IMG/VR virus record: IMGVR_UViG_3300048065_001264
Coordinates: 1 to 64,000 of that record
Reading direction: 5' to 3' (one strand)
Origin: a virus
Length of the DNA: 64,000 bases
The position numbers were made by a program, and so were the translations under genes. This document shows, one piece after another, positions 41,583 to 50,700 of the stretch. Every line of letters starts with the position of its first letter. Position 1 is the stretch's first letter. A model generated the notes under the pieces. That model saw nothing but the letters and a program-made list of their open reading frames with translations. It made no database searches and was not told the DNA's origin.

Positions 41583-44183
41583 TTATGCTCCGTATTTTAT
41601 CTTACTAAATGAACCTTCTTTTTGAATTTCTACAATTTCATCCACCATATCTCGCATAACATCCAAATGACTAATGACCACGATGAACTCAAACTGACCT
41701 TTTAGATAAGTAAATAGATTAAATACACTGCTAATATTGTCTCCGTCTAATGTACCCCAACCTTCGTCAATAACAAGGAAATTAGAACGAGGAAGACTGC
41801 TTACATTGATAAGTGCTACACGCATAGCAATACTGCTTATGAATCGTTCCATACCACTACACATCTCTAAAGGCCAATGACGGTCTTCGTAGGTTATCTT
41901 TGAGTAAATGTGTTTTCCATCCATTTCAAGATTCATACCGAAATCAACAATTTGAGAAAGAATATTATTAACTTCACTTTCAATACTTGGAATTGTTTTA
42001 GAAATTAACTCGTATGAAATACCATCTCGTTTTACCGCATCAAGATACAATTCGTACCCTCTCTTTTTTCTTTCATAACTTTTTGCTTCTTCTATTGATG
42101 CAAGAATATCTTCGTGTTCCTTTTCAGCAATTTTTACCTCACCAAAAAGAGTTTGAAGTTTTTCATTTTCTTCATTCGCTATATTGTTTACGGACAATAA
42201 CTTGCTTTGAAGATCATCTACCTCTAGTTGTAGTTTTTTATTAAATTCAATTATGTCCTTGCACTCATGATACGAATCGATATTTTTGTTATTAATTATA
42301 ATATCTTTTTCAAGTGACTCTATCATACTAGATAAAGCAAGAACTTTTGAATCGGCTTCGTTGATTTCAAATGAAGTTTGTGTCAAAGTATTATTTAAAT
42401 CTTTCAATTCCTCATATTCATTTTCTACATTTTCAAATTCACTTAATTGCTCTGTGTATACTGCCTTTTGCTTTACAAGTTCGTCTGCGGCTGCTTTGTC
42501 TTTGTCAAGTTCTTGTTTAGTTTGTTCTGCACTTTCAATTAAGTTTTTAGAATTGTTTACACAATACGAACAATTCGGATCATATTCGTGGTCATCATAA
42601 TGTTTTAATTTATCAAGTTTAGCATTAACTGAAGTTCTCAGAACTGCTAAGTCTTTATCGACAATCACTACATCTTCTCTTATTTTAAGAACCTTTACAT
42701 AATTTTCTTCTACACCATATAACTCGGAAATTCTTTTTGACAAATCTCCTCGTTTATTTACAAGTTCTTTTTTACGTGCAGATTCTTCACCTCTTTGTTT
42801 TTCTGCTTCTAAAAGCCTATCTTCCAAATTCTTTTTATTAAACTCCAAATTATCTATATCTGAACTATCGTTATCAAACGAACAATTTTTAAAATTTGAA
42901 CTTTTATCAGAAAGAATTTTATTTACTCTTTTTTGTTCAAGTAAAGCAATATTAGTTTTGCTCTCTTGTTCAGAATATTGTTCAGATATATTATCAAGTT
43001 TTTCTTTAATTTCTGCCAATGTTTCATCAAAATTTTCACGATTAAATCTTTTTAATAAAGCATTTATTTCTTTTATATCCTCAGATGCAGTAGAGTGTAA
43101 TTGATCAAATATATCAATTCCCATAAATTGAGCAAGCAGGTCTTTTCTTTCACTTTGACTTTTATCTATAAAAATTGCATTGTTGTTTTGTAAACTAAGA
43201 GTAGTTAAAACAAAATCTTCATAAGAACCCACATGATCACGGATAATGGCATTTGTTCCTGATCGTTGCTCTCCATTCAGTGAAATAGTTTGACCTTCTT
43301 CATCTAGTTTCCAAAAGTCCACAACAACAGTAACATCTCCATTCTTTTTTGTGGATGCAGTTCTCTCAATATAATAATTTACTCCACCTATTTCAAAATT
43401 AAGTTTACAATAAAAAGAATCTGTTTGTGTATTTAGTACGTGTGAAGCCTTGAATGCACGATCACATTTATCAAATAAGCAAAAACTTAATGCACTCATC
43501 ACACTGCTTTTTCCACTTGCATTAGAAGCAAACAATCCCATAACACTTTTCATATTAGAAAAGTCAATAACATTCCCGTCTCCGTAACTAAACATATTTC
43601 CAAATTCAAACTTCTTTGGTTTCCAAATACAATTTTTGAGTATTTCTTTTATTATCAGTTTTTCATTTACTTCTTTGTTTATATCAAGAGCAGTTTTTAT
43701 TTGTTCTTCATCAACTACAAAATTACGAGTTAGATAATCTTCAATAAGATCGTTTTGAATTTGGACAAGTGATATGTCTCCAAAATCAAATTTATTATCA
43801 CGATCAAACTTTTTTGCTTCAGAAATCGCATCACATCGTGTAACATTTAAATCAGTTATACTCGTTTGCTTCCGTATTTCTGCAATAATCTCTTTTGTCT
43901 CGGTTGCGGTTGTATTATACACCTTGACACGCAATCTTGCTTTATTTGGTAGTTTAGATAAATCACTAACACACTTTCCATCACGAACCGTAACAGTATA
44001 ATAACCATATTCATTATGTACATCATAATGTTGATGTGTTCTATTTTCCAAATCCCATAAAACATATCCATGTCCAGACGGAAGTTCTCCGTGGTTTTGT
44101 TGTATCATACTACCAGAATAAACAACAACTGGTTTATCAGGATTGTGTCTGATTACCTTTATATATTTTTCTTTATCTTCCAT
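41583..44183 (-). CDS. gp46: gp46/Rad50/SbcC-like ATPase carrying the missing gp47 cap segment
   Basis: An 866-aa SMC-like ATPase. Residues 1-60 or so do not belong to gp46: they carry VVVYSGSMIQQNHGE (20-33), the cap motif that follows the catalytic core in Mre11/gp47 proteins. The Rad50 part begins near residue 185 with FEFGNMFSYGDGNVIDF and Walker A GLFASNASGKSS (216-227). Long coiled coils flank a zinc hook (NCSYC, about residues 535-538). Near the C-terminus are the signature-like MCSGMERF and Walker B FLVIDEGWGTLD. It forms the end-resection complex with the gp47-like protein encoded two genes upstream. The start overlaps the glycosyltransferase gene by 11 bp. T4 gp46 is about 560 aa, so the extra length comes from the N-terminal extension and coiled coils. 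Confidence 0.88.
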   Translation of the reverse strand: MEDKEKYIKVIRHNPDKPVVVYSGSMIQQNHGELPSGHGYVLWDLENRTHQHYDVHNEYGYYTVTVRDGKCVSDLSKLPNKARLRVKVYNTTATETKEIIAEIRKQTSITDLNVTRCDAISEAKKFDRDNKFDFGDISLVQIQNDLIEDYLTRNFVVDEEQIKTALDINKEVNEKLIIKEILKNCIWKPKKFEFGNMFSYGDGNVIDFSNMKSVMGLFASNASGKSSVMSALSFCLFDKCDRAFKASHVLNTQTDSFYCKLNFEIGGVNYYIERTASTKKNGDVTVVVDFWKLDEEGQTISLNGEQRSGTNAIIRDHVGSYEDFVLTTLSLQNNNAIFIDKSQSERKDLLAQFMGIDIFDQLHSTASEDIKEINALLKRFNRENFDETLAEIKEKLDNISEQYSEQESKTNIALLEQKRVNKILSDKSSNFKNCSFDNDSSDIDNLEFNKKNLEDRLLEAEKQRGEESARKKELVNKRGDLSKRISELYGVEENYVKVLKIREDVVIVDKDLAVLRTSVNAKLDKLKHYDDHEYDPNCSYCVNNSKNLIESAEQTKQELDKDKAAADELVKQKAVYTEQLSEFENVENEYEELKDLNNTLTQTSFEINEADSKVLALSSMIESLEKDIIINNKNIDSYHECKDIIEFNKKLQLEVDDLQSKLLSVNNIANEENEKLQTLFGEVKIAEKEHEDILASIEEAKSYERKKRGYELYLDAVKRDGISYELISKTIPSIESEVNNILSQIVDFGMNLEMDGKHIYSKITYEDRHWPLEMCSGMERFISSIAMRVALINVSSLPRSNFLVIDEGWGTLDGDNISSVFNLFTYLKGQFEFIVVISHLDVMRDMVDEIVEIQKEGSFSKIKYGA

Positions 44184-45108
44184 TCGTTACAATTTCTAAA
44201 ATATGTTGTCCAACCTCATAATCATTTAAATATGGACTAAGATGAACATGACCTTGCTTTGGAAAATACATATTAGGTCCTAAAAAGGGTGTTCTTTTTT
44301 CCAAGTTCTTTAAGTCACCTCCTTGTTGTTGCCATAAAATTCCTTTAGGACCAAACATTTGGTGAATATAGTCTGTTGTAATAATTGTCTTCGTTCCAAT
44401 TGCAGATGAAATGTTTGTAATACAACCCTCCGACCCAATTACATAATCACAATTTTTAATTAAACTTGCAGTAAACGAGAATTTACTTGTGGAGTTAATT
44501 TCAGGAAAATTCTTAGAAATTTTTTCGTCTAACCCCAACGCAAATAAAAGAATATCAGAAGATAATTCTAAGCAATTTATAATATCAAAAATATTTCTAG
44601 AACCCGACCCATATCCATTGCCAGTTTTGCCACCGTCTGCTCTTTGATACTCCTCTTCTGTAAATAGGAAACTTTTTCGTGACCAGTCTACTTGATATCC
44701 GACTAGTTTTACATCTTCTTCAAGTTCACCTATATTTTTTAATTCATTTATACTTTTTCTAATAGAATAGTCGAGTGTTGGGTTTGTAAAAATTTCAAAG
44801 GAATCATCATAGTTTTTGATATTGCACATTTTTTGAAATTGAGATACTGCCGATTCGTATGGGTCTAATACTGACACATCTTCATCCATTATAGTATGTA
44901 CGATATCGTAATCTATATTTGCACTCTCTTTATAGAAAACTCCATCTATATATGGATTATTTAAAAGTAATTCAATTGGTTGTAAAAAAGAAATATCAAA
45001 ATGCACTAAGCTGTTAGGATTCATTTCTTTAATTTTCTTGGCAACACTACTTGCGAAAAGTGTATCACCTATGTGTATATTTCTACACCTAACAAGTATC
45101 TTAGTCAT
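44173..45108 (-). CDS. Glycosyltransferase family 9 / heptosyltransferase-like protein
   Basis: A 311-aa protein counted from the ATG at 45108. An upstream GTG at 45117 is possible, but the ATG gives the common start MTKILVRCRNIHIGD. This N-terminus matches the 'ii-r-n-iGDtl-a-p-v...lk...P' pattern of GT9 (ADP-heptose:LPS heptosyltransferase-like) enzymes. The C-terminal IGSEGCITNISSAIGTKTII matches the donor-site 'v-gneg...h-iAsalG-ptv' region. The acceptor is unknown; phage GT-like genes may modify host surface sugars or phage components. It is inserted exactly between the two halves of a gp47-type nuclease gene, overlapping the upstream half by 8 bp and the downstream half by 11 bp. GT9 assignment is moderate because the mid-region is divergent. 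Confidence 0.65.
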   Translation of the reverse strand: MTKILVRCRNIHIGDTLFASSVAKKIKEMNPNSLVHFDISFLQPIELLLNNPYIDGVFYKESANIDYDIVHTIMDEDVSVLDPYESAVSQFQKMCNIKNYDDSFEIFTNPTLDYSIRKSINELKNIGELEEDVKLVGYQVDWSRKSFLFTEEEYQRADGGKTGNGYGSGSRNIFDIINCLELSSDILLFALGLDEKISKNFPEINSTSKFSFTASLIKNCDYVIGSEGCITNISSAIGTKTIITTDYIHQMFGPKGILWQQQGGDLKNLEKRTPFLGPNMYFPKQGHVHLSPYLNDYEVGQHILEIVTNGR

Positions 45109-45805
45109 CACTAACACACCACCCTTCTAGTTTATATTCGTCTAGTTTACTATCAGGAATAAATCTATGCTCAGTTTGATACTCTTGTAAAACTTGATAC
45201 TTGTGTATATCCCCAAGCATAACAATATCATATCCGTTAAACATAGGTAAGTTAATATCCCCACCCATAACTACATATCCTATATCAGTTCTACTTCTTT
45301 TTACCGCACCATGATATACTGCTATCTTGGTTTTAATAGAATCATCTTTTATGTCAGACCCTTTGATATATTTTACCGGATCTTCAAATATTCCAAAGAC
45401 ACCGATGGCAACATCACCTAATTTATATACACCCGTATCTTTTAGATAAAACAAATTGTCGTCGTCCATCATATCAAGTATAGGTGATAATACATCAAGA
45501 CGATCAGGGTTATTTAAATTACAGTCGTGATTACCTGCAATTACAATTGTAGGATGAAGTTTGGAACACTCTCTTAAAAACGAAGATATTTGATGAATCA
45601 ACTCAGGACTCATCTCTGTCTTAGCATGAGCAATGTCCCCACCGATAAAAATGATTGCATTATCAAGATTATCATCTTTAACTTGTTTGTAAAAATTTTC
45701 AAATACAAGTGAATATTCATTGTGCCTTTTTACATTTCTAATATGAATGTCTGCAAGATGATATACTTTTTCAACATTATTTAAATTTGTTTTTAGTTCA
45801 TGCAT
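45101..45805 (-). CDS. gp47: gp47/Mre11/SbcD-like nuclease, catalytic part only
   Basis: A 234-aa calcineurin-like phosphoesterase with the expected metal motifs in order: LADIH (D19, H21), GGDIAH (D57), AGNHD (N92, H93), YHGAV (H165) and LGDIHKY (D199, H201). The protein stops soon after the last motif. The segment that normally follows in Mre11-family proteins (the 'Y-P/S-G-S ... N-x-G-E' cap region) is missing here and is found instead at the start of the gp46-like gene. A glycosyltransferase-like gene lies between the two. With gp46 this enzyme would resect DNA ends for recombination-dependent replication. The gene overlaps both neighbours (13 bp and 8 bp). Confidence 0.85.
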   Translation of the reverse strand: MHELKTNLNNVEKVYHLADIHIRNVKRHNEYSLVFENFYKQVKDDNLDNAIIFIGGDIAHAKTEMSPELIHQISSFLRECSKLHPTIVIAGNHDCNLNNPDRLDVLSPILDMMDDDNLFYLKDTGVYKLGDVAIGVFGIFEDPVKYIKGSDIKDDSIKTKIAVYHGAVKRSRTDIGYVVMGGDINLPMFNGYDIVMLGDIHKYQVLQEYQTEHRFIPDSKLDEYKLEGWCVSDD

Positions 45806-46722
45806 AGTTTTTGTTTCATCAATTCACTAAAATCAAGAAATTCTGCGTTTCTAATTTTGTGAATTATTTTGTTAAACCCAATGTCCGCTGCATCTTCGTT
45901 TCCCATTTTGACGAGTCTAACTTTTATGCTTTCACTCATCAATGTTTCGGAAATTTGTAATGCGTTTTTAAATGCATCGTTATCAAGAACGATACATACC
46001 TCAGAAACTCCGTGCTCAACTAATTTTGTTTTTAGTTTACTTGGAATATTCTTCCCCAATAATGGAATTGCGTTTCTACGAATTGCCATAGCATCAAATA
46101 CACCTTCGCAAAAAATAAGTGGTTCGGAGAAATCAATTTGATTTTCAAACACCACTACATCTTTACTAACCGGTGGATTTTTGTATCGTAAATACGCAGT
46201 TCCTGTAAAATCTCTTGCTATAAAATAATTTAAATTATTATCACAATCATATGATGGTATTATAATTCTATTTGCATAATCACCACTTTCACAATATCCA
46301 ATATTATATCTTTCTATATCATATGAAAATATATTTCGTTGTCTTAGGTAATTAAACGCAGACTTTGATGCTCTTGTTTTTTCATTATCATACTGCAATG
46401 ATGTAAATTCATATGGAAGGTGAATTTTAACTTGTTCTTCCTCGGTCTGTTGCGTACTTTTTGGTATCTTTACAATTCTTGATAATTCTGTAAGATATTG
46501 AGGAGCAACATTCATCTTCTTAAATAAACCATAAATTGATCTACCTTTTGAATTTGTATCAATCCAACTCTGCCATCTCTGCGTAGATAGATTAATAGCA
46601 AGTTTCGGTTTTCTATGGTGCGAAAATGGACACATAAACATAGCCTCGTCTTTAGAGACGATTTTTCCATTTCCTAATACTTTTTGTAAAAGATTAAGAA
46701 GTTTTTGTTCGGAAATACCCAC
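45793..46722 (-). CDS. DnaG-type DNA primase with degenerate zinc finger
   Basis: A 309-aa protein. The N-terminus has the start of a CHC2 zinc-binding domain (CPFSHHRKPKLAI, residues 31-43). The usual second Cys pair is replaced by a WQSW-type sequence at 50-53, so metal binding may be incomplete. A TOPRIM domain follows: FCEGVFDAMAIRR supplies the catalytic Glu and VLDNDAFKNA the DxD pair, with DAADIGF near the end. This is the DnaG/gp61 arrangement that makes RNA primers at the fork, though at 309 aa it lacks a clear helicase-binding domain. The GTG start at 46722 overlaps the upstream stop by 1 bp, and the 3' end overlaps the gp47-like gene by 13 bp. Confidence 0.8.
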   Translation of the reverse strand: MGISEQKLLNLLQKVLGNGKIVSKDEAMFMCPFSHHRKPKLAINLSTQRWQSWIDTNSKGRSIYGLFKKMNVAPQYLTELSRIVKIPKSTQQTEEEQVKIHLPYEFTSLQYDNEKTRASKSAFNYLRQRNIFSYDIERYNIGYCESGDYANRIIIPSYDCDNNLNYFIARDFTGTAYLRYKNPPVSKDVVVFENQIDFSEPLIFCEGVFDAMAIRRNAIPLLGKNIPSKLKTKLVEHGVSEVCIVLDNDAFKNALQISETLMSESIKVRLVKMGNEDAADIGFNKIIHKIRNAEFLDFSELMKQKLCMN

Positions 46723-47246
46723 TATTTTAAAGAATACCAGTGATACAACGATGCGACCACCGCATCAAGCATATCGTAGTTTTTTTTATCATAATTATTC
46801 TTAGAATTATAGTGAATAAATTCGGATAAATCAAGCATATTATCAATATTGCACTTTACAAATGTTTTACTATCTAATCCTTTTTCTCTACTTTTTCCGA
46901 ATACCACTTTACGTAAAGTTGATACATTTACATGATCAACCTGAACTTTGAATAGTTCTTCAATTACATAACTTACAATAGCATTACACTTTGCCAGTTT
47001 AACAATAGTTTGTTGACTTGTTCGGCCACCACCGAACCCACTTAAAGTGTCTTCCACTATTATTGTTGATACATTGTTTATTTCAATAGAAGATAATGTA
47101 TCCGAAACATAATGTGCTTTTTCACGAAAGTTTGTAAGTTTTTTTACATCAACAAAACCTGCATAATCTATATTTGATTTAGAAGATGAGTAGCAGTATC
47201 CAACTACACTTGTACTTATATCCAATCCTAAACAATATTTTGACAT
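46722..47246 (-). CDS. RuvC-like (RNase H fold) Holliday junction resolvase
   Basis: A 174-aa protein with the RuvC/RNase H-fold acidic pattern. LGLDIS supplies an Asp at residue 9, IIVEDTLSGFGGGR a Glu at 65, and YDMLDAVVAS Asp residues at 158 and 161. The sequence between (SQQTIVKLAKCNAIVSYVIE) matches the helix that follows the second acidic strand in this superfamily. T4 itself uses the unrelated endonuclease VII (gp49), so this would be a functional replacement that cleaves branched DNA before packaging. The stop codon shares a base with the GTG start of the primase gene, implying coupled translation. Assignment rests on fold-type motifs and length, not on a close known homologue. Confidence 0.7.
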   Translation of the reverse strand: MSKYCLGLDISTSVVGYCYSSSKSNIDYAGFVDVKKLTNFREKAHYVSDTLSSIEINNVSTIIVEDTLSGFGGGRTSQQTIVKLAKCNAIVSYVIEELFKVQVDHVNVSTLRKVVFGKSREKGLDSKTFVKCNIDNMLDLSEFIHYNSKNNYDKKNYDMLDAVVASLYHWYSLK

Positions 47247-47285
47247 ACATTATTGTATATCAAATATAAAACTTTATCAATATTT

Positions 47286-47717
47286 TTATGAATATGATGC
47301 CGAATCTCTAAGTCCTTGGGTAAGTCCATTTATAGCAGATGAATCACCATATTTAGATGCCTTCATATAATTTCTATAAATACTTTTATCAGCAGCTGTT
47401 GACTTACCATTTGCAGTCCCTTCATAGTCAGATTCACCCATTGATTGCTTTCCACAAACAAATCCACGATTGTTTATAAGCATTGATGCAGAAGCATTGA
47501 ATTGTCTAACAGATGATCCATAACCAAAATAGTCACCAGCAACACGGTCACTTTTTAAACCAGAGTTAGGAATTCCAGGTGCACCTTTACCTGTTGGTGA
47601 TGGTGCTGATTCTCTGAATACAGAATTAAATTTTTCAAGTCTGTCCAAGAGATTTAAATTCAAAGACTCTCTACTGTTTTCATTTTCAAATTGTTTTTTA
47701 GGTTGTGGTTTTGCCAT
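47286..47717 (-). CDS. Hypothetical protein, possibly virion-associated
   Basis: A 143-aa protein that I do not recognise. The N-terminus is charged and Asn-rich; the middle is Gly/Ser-rich (SGLKSDRVAGDYFGYGSSVR) and the C-terminus is Ser/Ala-rich without hydrophobic segments. It has one of the clearest Shine-Dalgarnos of the window (AAGGAG, 9 nt before the ATG at 47717) and its own ATATTTAT motif further upstream. Strong translation and its position directly after the giant tail genes suggest an abundant late or structural product, but no function can be assigned. Confidence 0.5.
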   Translation of the reverse strand: MAKPQPKKQFENENSRESLNLNLLDRLEKFNSVFRESAPSPTGKGAPGIPNSGLKSDRVAGDYFGYGSSVRQFNASASMLINNRGFVCGKQSMGESDYEGTANGKSTAADKSIYRNYMKASKYGDSSAINGLTQGLRDSASYS

Positions 47718-47749
47718 ATTATATTTCTCCTTGAAATCTTTCGTTTTCT

Positions 47750-47757
47750 ATAAATAT
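47750..47757 (-). promoter_or_regulatory. ATATTTAT motif, 32 nt before the 143-aa gene
   Basis: Coding-strand CTAATATTTATAGAAAA, followed by a strong AAGGAG Shine-Dalgarno nearer the ATG. Confidence 0.5.
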
Positions 47758-47770
47758 TAGATAAAAATTA

Positions 47771-50700
47771 TTAAGTGTCATATTTTACTAAAAAATTTAT
47801 AGGATAGTTTGGTACAATTTTGACGGGTCTACTTAACTTAGCTGTCATTACAAGTTCCAATCCACTATAAAGACCTATTGTGGTTACATATGGTGCTAAA
47901 TAACTACCAGTTTGATCTTTTGCGTCATTCTCCTTATAATTCACAAATTCATCTAAAATTTTAACCCCACGATTTTTACCTGTTCGTGTATCTAAGAAAT
48001 TGATTATATCAAAAGGTTTTGTTCTTGTTGCGTTGACCGTAAACCCATCAACCAATCCTTTTGTAAGATTTATACCAGTTCTTCCTATAAAATAACGAAC
48101 AAGTAACATTGCATCTCGCATTGTAACTTCTCCGTCACCATCTATATCTAGTAAACCATTATCATGTAAAGTTTTTATTTTTTCCTTGATTTCAATCATA
48201 TCAGTTGTAGTCACTCGGTCATCCAGTACAGACTTTACTAAATCAACAATCAAAGCATCTTCCGACTCTGTTAACAATATATCGTCGTTAGGCCAATTTG
48301 TGTTTTGCTCTTCTTGTAGTTTTAAAGTATTCTTGACTTCACCTCCGTTTGGTATTTTTAAAACTTGTCCAACATACAAAACCGAGTTATCTTTTATGTT
48401 ATTTTTACTAAGTATGCTATCAACAGAAGCACCTGTCATTTTAGATATTGATTCTAATGTTTGAACACTATTAACTTCGTATATAATTTTATTTGGTAAA
48501 AAAACTGAGTCTCCTGCTGTTATCTGATCATTGTATCGCATTTTATTTCCGATTGTACCCGAATTATATTTTCTAATTTCCAAAAAACCAAATGACTTTT
48601 CAACAGGCACTATATCTTTGTAACTTCCTACATTTTCAGTCTTTGAGTCAAAAATATCAATTTCCGATGGATATGGAATGTCATATTGTTTACATATTGT
48701 CTCAAGACTTTCTTTTCTAACAGTATATTCATCATAATCAAGTTGTAGGTTTTCATCCCTAAACGTTCCCTCTATGTATCTGTATATATATGCTAGATCA
48801 GTAATGTCAAATTTTAAGTCAGAATTTACATCGTAATCAATTTCTCCATAAACCACAGATGTTGGATTTGTACTAACATTGAATTCGTTAGGTTTTACTG
48901 TACACAAAATTTCGTTCTCGTAAATTGTATGAGTTCCTTTAAAGTTAAAAGAATATCCTGAGTTGCTTGAACCGGTGAACATTTTTTTAAAGTATTCTGA
49001 TTCGTTTGTAATAACTGCAACTCCGTTTTTGTAAAAAATATTACCAACGTAAATATATTTTCCCTCGGTATATGTAGAGACGTCATATGTTATCACTTTG
49101 CCAAATATATTTCTATTTTGATATCTACTTTGACGTCCCCAAATTATATTACCATAATTTTCATAAATGTGAGAACATTGGCCAAATAGACCGAACTCAA
49201 CTCCTTCAAATGATTCAATTTCATTTAAATTAAAATCTCCTGTAACAGGACTTCCCACATAAAGATTGCTTGCACTCAAGGAAACTGACCTGCCGAACTG
49301 ATGTCGGATGTTATTTTTTTGTTTATTTACCTTAATTTCTTTTAGTTTTTTTATATCATCTTCTTCTATATTGTAATAATGTACTTTTCCTTCATGTGCA
49401 TCTCTTAATTCGTAATACACCAAACCGATATTATCAATATAATTTTCTTTTTGACTAAAAATGCTGTTTGGCAAAAGATCTACATAAAAAATAATTTCGT
49501 CATCTGTTATTATCGTCTTGTCTCTATAAATCCCACGAGTTACATCACCCATAGAAATAACTTCATCCTGCATGAAACAAATTTCATTTTGTACTTCACC
49601 TTTATATATTTTATTATTTTCTACTTTCTTAAAATAAACTACATCATCAGTTGGTGTTCCGGTGTAAGTAATATGGCATATAAAATTTCTATCATTATCA
49701 AAAACATCAAATGAAAAAGGTACAGATGTATTTGATGTGGAACTTGGGGGCAAGTAAATTTCAAAATCCTTACTAAATGTTGATGACATAATTCCACTTT
49801 CGTGGTCGTCTATTCGTGTCTCGGATTTTATACTATAATGTAAATAATACAAAGGAATTTTTGTGTAATCTATTTTAATTTTAGTCTCATCAATATAAGG
49901 ATGACTTATTGTAAACTCACCTTTTAAATTTTCATTAACATCTATATTTTTTCTAGACACTTTAAAAATAGCATCGGCATTGTTACCACCCAACAAGTCA
50001 AACGAACCATCGGTAATTATATATTTCAGTTGACTATAATAATCATCACTTTGTGAATTTGCACCATATCTATAATTTTCAGATGCAAATGTCTCACCAT
50101 CATCAAGCACATATATTTCACTTTGCTCTAGTAAAGGTTCACCAACTGCAAAATTATTATCTTTAAGAGAAACCGAAATTCCATATTCACTTGAATATTT
50201 ATTTTCGGTCAACTCATCTGTATATGTTTTTTTAAAAAATAGAAAGTCATCGTCTTTTTGCTTAAATACATAAACACTACCATTACTATAAATTTTTTGT
50301 GAATTATATTCGTCAAAATATTCTCTATCAATTGAATCACCTATTACTAAGTAATTTTCGTTTGCATCAAATGATATTCCAAAATTATTGCTAGTTTTAT
50401 TGTATTTAAATTTATATTTTGAATTTGCATCTCTAACTACTTCATTATGTAAAATTGGGTTTTGTACAATTGATAATCTACTTTGCACTCCTACCAGTTG
50501 ATCATCGTTTGTTGTTCTACCTATATAAATTTCAAATTCTCCATTCTTTAATTCTATAAACACCTCGTCCGAATCTACATAAACTCCACCACTGATTACA
50601 TATTCATCCTCTTCTATTTTTTCATTAAGTGGTTTGTCAATTCTATAAGAAAATCCATACCTAGAATTTGAGAAATTATCATCAATTTTTACTTTAATAA

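Noticed and set aside
44173-45108. Intein or homing endonuclease splitting gp47
   Set aside because: The inserted gene has no intein splice residues, no HNH, GIY-YIG or LAGLIDADG motif, and is in a different frame with its own start and stop; it looks like a GT9-type enzyme.
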